NCBI GenBank assembly: GCA_937859825.1
Contig: CALMAP010000372.1
Coordinates: forward strand, 1 to 10,793
Origin: an uncultured Terriglobus sp.
GTDB taxonomy: Bacteria > Acidobacteriota > Terriglobia > Terriglobales > Acidobacteriaceae
Length of the DNA: 10,793 bases
Direction of reading: 5' to 3'
The notes under the pieces were generated by a model that made no database searches, was not told where the DNA came from, and saw only the letters and a list, made by a program, of their open reading frames with translations. Below are positions 5,824 through 10,793 of this stretch, one piece after another. Made by a program: the position numbers and the translations under genes. Numbering within the stretch: the first letter of the stretch is position 1; every line of letters begins with the position of its first letter.

Positions 5824-5856
5824 CTGCACCCGTCCGTTTCGTTCCGTGCAGAACGA
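5824..5856 (+). promoter_or_regulatory. Possible alternative RNA hairpins in the redoxin leader
   Basis: GTGCAG at 5846-5851 can pair with CTGCAC at 5824-5829, or with another CTGCAC at 5785-5790 that spans the last Cys codon of the short ORF. A competing hairpin TCGTTC/GAACGA (5839-5844 with 5851-5856) places CGTGCA in its loop. The pairings share bases, so they cannot fully form together. No U-tract terminator is seen, so any control would be at translation or through Rho. All stems are short (6 bp). Confidence 0.25.
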
Positions 5857-5902
5857 GTCCCTGCCGTGTCTCATGTACTCCTAACCTGTTCGAGGAATGC
5901 GT

Positions 5903-7162
5903 ATGCGTCCGTTTTTTCTGTCCCTCGTGCTGCTCTCAACAGTGCTTCCCACCGCTTCAGCCATTGGTCAGAGACAAGCGGCCGTCTCACGGCATTGGAT
6001 TGGCACAGCCGAGATCCGCGGCAAGCAGCTCCCGGTTGAATTGAATCTGGCGAGACCGTCGCGGGGGAATGCGATCTCGGGCAGCTTCGTTAATGGCGAT
6101 GAACTCTCTACCTCCAGCAGCGGTTCACTCGAAGCAACGCACCTCACCTTGAACTTCGACTACTTCGCTCGAAAGCTGGAAGGAGAGCTCACGAAAGGCA
6201 ACTTCACCGGGACCTTCGCCGGCACGAGCGGCACTCCTTCCAAGGTGGTATTGCATGCTGATCGTGACGGCAAGCCGGCGACCCGATTTGTCGCCGCCAG
6301 AATGGCAACAAAGTCATCCACCATCAACGGCGATTGGGAGATCGCCGTCAAGTCGCCCAAAGGCGAGTCCGCGTGGACCTTGCGGGTCACACCTTTTGGC
6401 GGGAGCGGTGAAGTAAATGCAGTGATACTTCGGATCGACGGTGACACGGGTGGTTTGTACGGCGGCCTTCACGCGGACACGGGGGAGTACCTGGTCAGCC
6501 GCTTTGCGGCCTCAGGGGCGACACTCTATTCCTTGAAGCCACTCGCTGATGGCACCCTGCAGGTTACGAATCTGCTGCGTGATGGGCAACAGTGGATAGC
6601 ACGCCGCGTGAACGTGGCCCGACAGGAAAAGCTCGCGGAGCCTACCAAGGCCACCGAGCAGACTTCCGTCACTGACCCCACAAAGCCGTTTCTGTTCTCT
6701 GCTCCGAACCTTGCGGGCGAACCGGTGGCCAGCACCGATGCTCAGCTCCAAGGCAAGGTGCGGATCGTTGCAATCGGCGGAAGCTGGTGCCCCAACTGCC
6801 ACGATGAGGCTCCTTTCCTGGTGGAGTTGTATAACCGTTTCCACACGCAAGGCCTTGAAATCGTAAACCTGTCTTTCGAGGAAGAGACGCAGATGAAAGA
6901 CCCGCAGCGGCTTCGTGCATTTGTCGCAAAGTACCGGATCCCATATACGGTCCTGCTTGCAGGCACGCCGGAGCAGCTTGCTGAGAAGGTGCCCCAGGGC
7001 AAGAATCTGAACTGCTGGCCGACCTCTTTCTTCATCGGGCGTGACGGCCTTGTCAAGGAGACGCACGCGGGCTTCTCCGGTCCTGCAACGGGAGAGTCGT
7101 ATGTAGAACTTAAAGCGGAAACCACGGCACTGGTGCAGCGACTGCTAAATGAAAAGCCTTAG
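5903..7162 (+). CDS. Periplasmic TlpA-like thiol-disulfide oxidoreductase (redoxin domain)
   Basis: A 419-residue exported protein. A signal peptide (MRPFFLSLVL, then a run to TASA at about residue 20) is followed by a beta-rich region of about 230 residues with no catalytic motif. It contains SGSFVNGDELSTSSSGSLE (59-77) and LTLNFDYFARKLEGEL (81-96), a pattern common ahead of redoxin domains in acidobacteria. The C-terminal thioredoxin fold (about 262-419) has GGSWCPNCHDEAPF (292-305), active Cys 296 and 299, and the cis-proline in CWPTSFFIGRDG (Pro373). An unusual extra Cys371 sits two residues before the cis-proline. It would handle disulfides in periplasmic proteins, with cytochrome c maturation-like or repair roles being possible. 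The start at 5903 is preferred over 5897 because GAGG (5892-5895) is 7 bases from 5903 and only 1 from 5897. The gene converges on proline dehydrogenase, 16 bases away. Confidence 0.85.
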   Translation: MRPFFLSLVLLSTVLPTASAIGQRQAAVSRHWIGTAEIRGKQLPVELNLARPSRGNAISGSFVNGDELSTSSSGSLEATHLTLNFDYFARKLEGELTKGNFTGTFAGTSGTPSKVVLHADRDGKPATRFVAARMATKSSTINGDWEIAVKSPKGESAWTLRVTPFGGSGEVNAVILRIDGDTGGLYGGLHADTGEYLVSRFAASGATLYSLKPLADGTLQVTNLLRDGQQWIARRVNVARQEKLAEPTKATEQTSVTDPTKPFLFSAPNLAGEPVASTDAQLQGKVRIVAIGGSWCPNCHDEAPFLVELYNRFHTQGLEIVNLSFEEETQMKDPQRLRAFVAKYRIPYTVLLAGTPEQLAEKVPQGKNLNCWPTSFFIGRDGLVKETHAGFSGPATGESYVELKAETTALVQRLLNEKP

Positions 7163-7178
7163 GTATCTGTAGCTCCGG

Positions 7179-8093
7179 TTAATTCTTGAAGAGATTTTTC
7201 AAAATAAAGATGACGTTGGCTGGCCGTTCAGCGAGGCGGCGCATGAAGTAGGGATACCAGTCTGTGCCGAACGGGAGATAAATCCGCACGCGATACCCTC
7301 GTCGCAGGAGTTCACGCTGAAGATCGCGCCGGACGCCAAACAGCATCTGAAATTCGAATGCATCACGCGAGATTCCGCGGTTTTTCACGAATGCTTCGGT
7401 CGCCTCGACCATCTTCTCGTCGTGCGTGGCGATGCCGCAGTAGACGCCTGACCTGACCATGCGTTCCGCAAGCTTTACATAGTTCGCGTCCACATCGTCC
7501 TTCTTTGGAAAGGCATGCTCCGGGCCCTCTTTGTAGGCGCCTTTACAGAGGCGGATGCGAATTCCCTGCTTCAGCAGGCGCTCCGTGTCCTCCGCGGTTC
7601 GGTACAGGTAGGACTGAAGCACTGTTCCCACCGCACCCGGATGCTGCTGGTGGAGGTGCTCGGTCAGGCGTAGGGTCTGCTCAGTGTAGGGTGTACCTTC
7701 CATATCGACGCGGACGAAGTTGCCGAGCCGGGCCGCATGCGTGACGATCTCACCGGTGATGCTCTCGCCCAGCGCCGCGGACACATCCATCCCGACGCCG
7801 GTCAGCTTTACCGAGACATTTGCATTCAAGGCTGCTTCAGCGATGCGGTCAAGCAGCAGGTGGTAGATCTCAGCAGCGGCACGTGCTGCCTGCTCCGTAC
7901 CAACACTTTCCCCCAGGGAATCGAGCGAGACGCTGAAGCCTTCTTTGTTTAACTCCGCTGTGCGCGCGATGGCATCGTCAAGCGTTGTGCCTGCAACAAA
8001 TCTGCCGGAAAGTTTGCGGCCCGGCCCGGTGTCTTCCAGAACGTTGCGTAGAGTTCGGTTACGAGAGAGGGCAATCAACAGCGAGCGCATCAT
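7179..8093 (-). CDS. Proline dehydrogenase (monofunctional)
   Basis: A 304-residue FAD-dependent proline dehydrogenase of the stand-alone bacterial type, which oxidises L-proline to pyrroline-5-carboxylate and passes electrons to the quinone pool. The beta/alpha barrel shows SVKLTGVGMDV (94-104), RVDMEGTPYTEQT (128-140), VLQSYLYRT (158-166), IRIRLCKGAYKE (178-189), IATHD (221-225), FEFQMLFGVR (246-255) and VRIYLPFGTDWYPYFMRRL (269-287) ending in AERPAN. These are the FAD- and substrate-binding blocks of the PutA PRODH domain, and all are intact. The partner pyrroline-5-carboxylate dehydrogenase is not in the window. The start is ATG 8093 (or ATG 8090). There is no SD; TACACT ends 8 bases before the ATG, suggesting a leaderless message. 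The gene lies 36 bases downstream of the glycosyltransferase stop. Confidence 0.95.
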   Translation of the reverse strand: MMRSLLIALSRNRTLRNVLEDTGPGRKLSGRFVAGTTLDDAIARTAELNKEGFSVSLDSLGESVGTEQAARAAAEIYHLLLDRIAEAALNANVSVKLTGVGMDVSAALGESITGEIVTHAARLGNFVRVDMEGTPYTEQTLRLTEHLHQQHPGAVGTVLQSYLYRTAEDTERLLKQGIRIRLCKGAYKEGPEHAFPKKDDVDANYVKLAERMVRSGVYCGIATHDEKMVEATEAFVKNRGISRDAFEFQMLFGVRRDLQRELLRRGYRVRIYLPFGTDWYPYFMRRLAERPANVIFILKNLFKN

Positions 8094-8101
8094 GTGCAGC
8101 C

Positions 8102-8107
8102 AGTGTA
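8102..8107 (-). promoter_or_regulatory. -10 box of a probable leaderless promoter for proline dehydrogenase
   Basis: TACACT on the minus strand is followed by GGCTGCAC and the ATG at 8093. It is the same hexamer as at the CNNM gene. It lies in the 36-base gap after the upstream glycosyltransferase. No clear -35 is present. Confidence 0.42.
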
Positions 8108-8129
8108 TGACGGTCTGAGAGTGACTTGC

Positions 8130-9002
8130 TTAACGCACAGGATCGTGGAGCGTAACCTGTTCGCTTCTTACTTGCGGAGTGACCATTCCGCTGGTATCTG
8201 CCATTGCTGCAATCGCAGCCTCGTATCGCCCGAGAAGACTGTTCGAGCGGATGGTCGCCATCTCCTCCAGCATCTTGGCTCCGTCGCGAAGATAGCTGAT
8301 CTTGGAACGTTCGTCGTGTCCCCAGGACACCGCGACCTCGACAATGCGAAAGCCGATTCGGCGCGCGATGAACAAAAGCTCGGGATCGAAGCCCCAGCGC
8401 TCAACGCGCTGCAAGCGAAAGATCACCTGGGCCGCATCACGGCGAAAGGCTTTGAACCCGCATTGGGTATCTGCATACGGCAGGTTCATCACGGCCCGGG
8501 TAACGGCGTTGAAGCAGCGCCCGAAAAAGCGGCGATAAAACGGCTGGTGCTGGGTTTGGCGGCTACGGTCGAGCCACCGAGAGCCGATCGCAACATCCGC
8601 GCCCTCACGCAGTGCTTGAAACAGACGCTCTGCTTCCTCAATAGGGGCGGAAAGGTCGGCATCGGTAAACATCACCATCTCACCCCTCGCCTGCAGAATG
8701 CCATTGCGTACCGAGTACCCCTTGCCTCGATTTCCCGGATTTTGAATCAGGTGTAACTCCGGATGCGTCTCCATGAAGCGATGGACAATTGCCGTGGTCT
8801 CGTCTGCAGAGCCGTCATCCACCACCAGCACCTCTGCGTCCCATCCCGTGGTGTGCACGCACTCCAGCACCCGCTCCAGCGTCACGGTAATGCGCTGTGC
8901 CTCGTTATAAGCGGGAATTACGATGCTGATTTCAGGACTCGGCACGTTGCGCTTTCTTGAATTTGACGTTTTGGAACGTGCGGCTGATGCGGCACATTTC
9001 AC
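8130..9002 (-). CDS. Glycosyltransferase family 2, dolichyl/polyprenyl-phosphate beta-glucosyltransferase (ALG5/DPG synthase-like)
   Basis: A 290-residue GT-A enzyme if it starts at GTG 9002. It shows ISIVIPAYNEAQRI (25-38), EVLVVDDGSADET (57-69), NPGNRGKGYSVRNGIL (88-103), FTDADLSAPIEEAERL (112-127) with the DxD, VAIGSRW (137-143), DTQCGFKAFRRDA (178-190) and ERWGFDPELLFIARR (201-215). This order matches dolichyl-phosphate glucosyltransferase-like proteins, which load a sugar from a nucleotide donor onto a polyprenyl phosphate carrier. There is no TM domain after the catalytic core, unlike many DPM-type relatives. The start is uncertain: GTG 9002 lies 8 bases after a TACAAT box; GTG 8945 gives the canonical MPSPEISIVIP beginning; GTG 9086 would overlap the divergent sppA start and is unlikely. 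The acceptor and the downstream glycoconjugate are unknown. Confidence 0.88.
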   Translation of the reverse strand: MKCAASAARSKTSNSRKRNVPSPEISIVIPAYNEAQRITVTLERVLECVHTTGWDAEVLVVDDGSADETTAIVHRFMETHPELHLIQNPGNRGKGYSVRNGILQARGEMVMFTDADLSAPIEEAERLFQALREGADVAIGSRWLDRSRQTQHQPFYRRFFGRCFNAVTRAVMNLPYADTQCGFKAFRRDAAQVIFRLQRVERWGFDPELLFIARRIGFRIVEVAVSWGHDERSKISYLRDGAKMLEEMATIRSNSLLGRYEAAIAAMADTSGMVTPQVRSEQVTLHDPVR

Positions 9003-9010
9003 GAATCCAA

Positions 9011-9038
9011 ATTGTATCCGCTTACTTGGACGACGCAA
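9011..9038 (-). promoter_or_regulatory. Promoter of the minus-strand glycosyltransferase
   Basis: On the minus strand TTGCGT (9038-9033), a 16-base spacer and TACAAT (9016-9011) precede GTG 9002 by 8 bases. It is back to back with the sppA -10 box at 9074-9079, so 9003-9087 is a compact divergent promoter region. Confidence 0.45.
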
Positions 9039-9070
9039 CAGCGTGAGTCGCCTCCTGTATTGGCTGGCGG

Positions 9071-9079
9071 TGCTAAACT
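9071..9079 (+). promoter_or_regulatory. Extended -10 of a probable leaderless sppA promoter
   Basis: TGCTAAACT fits the extended -10 form and ends 8 bases before the ATG at 9088 (CAGGCACG between them). No SD is present. The octamer GCTAAACT is shared with the GT2 gene at 1648. Confidence 0.5.
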
Positions 9080-9087
9080 CAGGCACG

Positions 9088-10074
9088 ATGACGGAGCCAA
9101 CGCCGAATTACCCCCCCAGCAACGCCCCCCTGCCACCTTATGGATATGCGCCTGCAGAAAAACGTCGGCGGTCCGCCGGGTTCTGGGTGCTCGTCATTGG
9201 CGGCTCGCTTTGTGCAGCGGTGTTGTTGCTGGCAGTGCTCACCTGGGCTGCGGTCAAGAGTATGCGTACCGACACCGAGGGCGGCTCCATTACGGGCTCC
9301 GACAATATTGGTGTCATCGAAGTCGATGGCGTTTTGCTTACGACGGATACGCTCGCCCAGCAGCTTCGCAAATTCGGTGACGACGATGATGTGAAAGCGA
9401 TCATTTTGCACATCAACTCTCCCGGTGGCGGCGCGGCAGTCTCGCAGGAGCTCTATCACGAGGTACTCCGCATCCGGCGCGAGAAGCACAAGAGGATCAT
9501 CGCCTCGATCGAATCGGTGGGTGCAAGCGGCGCCTATTACATCGCTTCTGCGTGTGACAAAATTTACGCGAATGATGCTTCGGTGGTCGGCTCCATCGGC
9601 GTCATCATGGAGTGGACCCAATACGGCGATCTACTACGCTGGGCAAAGCTGAAGCCCGTCGTACTGCACGCAGGCGAACTGAAGGACGCTGGAGATCCCC
9701 CCCATGACCTCACACCCAAAGAAGCGGCCTACTTCCAGGGTCTGATTGACAATATGTACGGCCAGTTTGTGCATGACGTTGCGGCTGGCCGGAACCTGCC
9801 AGATGCGCGCATTCAGCCGTTGGCAACAGGGCAGGTCTGGACGGGGCAACAGGCAAAAGGGCTGGGTCTGATCGATAAAGAGGGTGGCCTGCGTGTCGCC
9901 CTGATGGACACCGCCAAAGATGTGGGAATCAAAGGCGAACCGACGATCAAAAAACCGGCCAAAAAGCGCTCCGGCCTGCTTGCCGCGCTTACCAGCAACG
10001 ACACCGATAGCCTGCTGCCTACCCCGGCGAAGATTTTGAACCAGTCTCCCGGGTTCTATTTTCTATGGAAGTAG
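9088..10074 (+). CDS. sppA: Signal peptide peptidase SppA (67K-like short type)
   Basis: A 328-residue membrane-anchored serine protease that cleaves leftover signal peptides in the inner membrane. The N-terminus is a Pro-rich cytoplasmic tail (NYPPSNAPLPPYGYAP), then KRRR and one TM helix (about 31-56). The protease domain shows IGVIEVDG (74-81), AIILHINSPGGGAAVSQELY (104-123), ASIESVGASGAYYIASACDK (139-158) with the likely nucleophile Ser147, and VVLHAGELKDAGDP (191-204) with the likely general base Lys199. This is the Ser/Lys dyad layout of short, single-domain SppA enzymes such as that of Bacillus. The start at 9088 is chosen because it follows the -10 box directly and gives a normal N-terminus. 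The frame stays open upstream to 8923, but that part is antisense to the glycosyltransferase. HU follows after 69 bases. Confidence 0.94.
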   Translation: MTEPTPNYPPSNAPLPPYGYAPAEKRRRSAGFWVLVIGGSLCAAVLLLAVLTWAAVKSMRTDTEGGSITGSDNIGVIEVDGVLLTTDTLAQQLRKFGDDDDVKAIILHINSPGGGAAVSQELYHEVLRIRREKHKRIIASIESVGASGAYYIASACDKIYANDASVVGSIGVIMEWTQYGDLLRWAKLKPVVLHAGELKDAGDPPHDLTPKEAAYFQGLIDNMYGQFVHDVAAGRNLPDARIQPLATGQVWTGQQAKGLGLIDKEGGLRVALMDTAKDVGIKGEPTIKKPAKKRSGLLAALTSNDTDSLLPTPAKILNQSPGFYFLWK

Positions 10075-10143
10075 TGAAGGAAGCTTTCCGTCCCAATGCA
10101 ACTCCGGCAATCTGCAGCGCGTACCTTTTGAGGAGGAGTTTCC

Positions 10144-10461
10144 ATGACCAAGGCAGAACTGGTGGATCAGGTCACCAGCTTGGGTGACCTGACACGGCGA
10201 GATGCCGATATCGTGGTCGAAACCATCTTCGATGGCATGATTCAGGCGCTTCGGGAAGGCGACAAGATCGAGATCCGGGGATTCGGTTCCTTCCGCACTC
10301 GCCAGAGAAACTCCCGCATCGGTCGAAATCCTAAGACAGGCGACAGGGTCGACGTTCCGGCAAAGCGAGTTCCCTACTTCAAACCGTCTAAAGACTTACG
10401 CGATCTCATCAACGCGGCGACCGCATCGAAGTCCGAAGTTTCAGCCCGCCGGGACGCCTAA
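10144..10461 (+). CDS. HU/IHF-family DNA-binding protein
   Basis: A 105-residue nucleoid protein. The helical dimer part is MTKAELVDQVTSLGDLTRRD to about residue 40. It is followed by the beta saddle KIEIRGFGSFRTRQRNSR and the DNA-intercalating arm RIGRNPKTGDRVDVPAKRVP (58-77), closing with YFKPSKDLRDLIN. The RNPKTG arm with its proline is the HU/IHF signature; the IEIRGFGSF and VPYFKPSK forms lean towards IHF-beta-like proteins, but HU and IHF cannot be told apart from one gene. The C-terminal tail (about 93-105, polar) is longer than in the 90-residue E. coli HU. A very strong SD (AGGAGG, 10131-10136) sits 7 bases before the ATG. The gene converges on the thioesterase with 3 bases between stops. 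Confidence 0.95.
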   Translation: MTKAELVDQVTSLGDLTRRDADIVVETIFDGMIQALREGDKIEIRGFGSFRTRQRNSRIGRNPKTGDRVDVPAKRVPYFKPSKDLRDLINAATASKSEVSARRDA

Positions 10462-10464
10462 TCC

Positions 10465-10793
10465 TTACGCGTCCAGCCAGGAACGGAATGCTTCCTTATA
10501 GGGCTGCGGTAATGCGCAACGAGACATGGTTCTGTCCACCACAATGTGGGTCGTCTCGCCTGTGCAGAGCAGCACGCCGTCGAGTGCTCGGACGACCTCA
10601 TAAGCCATCTTGAGCACGGACCCCCGCATGGATCGCAGCCAGGTACGTACCACAAGCTCATCGTCGTAACGAGCCGGGGCTCGATAACGCGCCTGCGCTT
10701 TCACCACGGCGATCATGCAGCCGAAGTCCTCTTCCAGACGCTTGTACTCTAAGCCAGCGGACCTCATCAATTCCACCCTGCCTACTTCAAACC
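10465..10793 (-). CDS. Acyl-CoA thioesterase, YbgC/FadM (4-hydroxybenzoyl-CoA thioesterase) family, partial at N-terminus
   Basis: The frame is open to the right edge and reads FEVGRVELMRSAGLEYKRLE from 10791 down. The N-terminus, with the usual DTDxxGHVYF catalytic Asp segment, is therefore missing. A GTG at 10776 is within the conserved helix and is not the true start. The visible part shows the hot-dog fold strands FGCMIAVVKAQARYRAPARY, DDELVVRTWLRSMRG, LKMAYEVVR and LLCTGETTHIVVD. These enzymes hydrolyse short or aromatic acyl-CoA esters in the cytoplasm; YbgC members associate with the Tol-Pal region, but no tol gene is visible here. The substrate is unknown. Confidence 0.88.
   Translation of the reverse strand, partial: FEVGRVELMRSAGLEYKRLEEDFGCMIAVVKAQARYRAPARYDDELVVRTWLRSMRGSVLKMAYEVVRALDGVLLCTGETTHIVVDRTMSRCALPQPYKEAFRSWLDA

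Noticed and set aside
6512..7066. Minus-strand 184-codon ORF
   Set aside because: It is antisense to the redoxin domain; the WCPNC and cis-proline motifs show that the plus strand codes.
8094..8756. Plus-strand 220-codon ORF
   Set aside because: It is antisense to the minus-strand glycosyltransferase and lacks recognisable motifs.
10081..10095. GGAAGCTTTCC near the end of sppA as a terminator
   Set aside because: The inverted repeat is short and imperfect and has no T run.
1..10793. CRISPR array, intact insertion sequence or toxin-antitoxin pair
   Set aside because: No regularly spaced direct repeats, no transposase with terminal repeats and no recognisable toxin-antitoxin genes were seen on either strand.

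Overview
The window looks like a chromosomal segment of a Gram-negative, moderately GC-rich soil-type bacterium. An acidobacterium of the Terriglobia/Acidobacteriaceae type is my best guess. This rests on three things: an ECF sigma factor followed by a one-TM protein and a DUF3106 protein, a TlpA-like redoxin with a large beta-rich N-terminal region, and frequent genes whose -10 box sits right at the start codon. The assignment is inference from gene content, with no marker gene to confirm it.

Layout. On the minus strand, bases 1-1078 hold a partial CNNM/CorC-type membrane protein with CBS domains. It is followed upstream by a strong hairpin terminator and thioredoxin (1147-1491). Divergent from thioredoxin is a family 2 glycosyltransferase of the WaaE/KdtX type (1648-2475), then tRNA-Leu(CAA). 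Between tRNA-Leu (plus) and tRNA-Val(CAC) (minus), whose 3' ends face each other, lies a recombination scar: a 28-bp palindrome, a frameshifted N-terminal piece of an FAD monooxygenase, and the C-terminal piece of a tyrosine recombinase whose catalytic Tyr codon has become TAA. The tRNA-Val itself carries a T-stem 53:61 mismatch.

Bases 3531-5703 form a probable envelope-signalling operon: an ECF sigma factor with a long disordered N-terminus, a single-pass membrane protein that may be its regulator, and a secreted Gln/Arg-rich DUF3106 protein. Next comes a well-formed sigma70-type promoter that points directly at a 15-codon Cys/Arg-rich ORF (5750-5797). This lies 105 bases ahead of a periplasmic TlpA-like redoxin (5903-7162). 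It is the best candidate here for an undescribed system: a cysteine-sensing leader peptide in front of a thiol oxidoreductase.

The rest is housekeeping: proline dehydrogenase (minus), a polyprenyl/dolichyl-phosphate glucosyltransferase-like GT2 (minus), the signal peptide peptidase SppA (plus, divergent from the GT2), an HU/IHF-family DNA-binding protein, and a partial YbgC/FadM-type acyl-CoA thioesterase (minus) running off the right end.

A pattern runs through the window: six protein starts have a TAnnnT -10 box ending 6-8 bases before the start codon with no Shine-Dalgarno sequence, as expected of leaderless mRNAs. Other genes (trxA, the membrane protein at 4504, the redoxin, HU) have normal SD sites.
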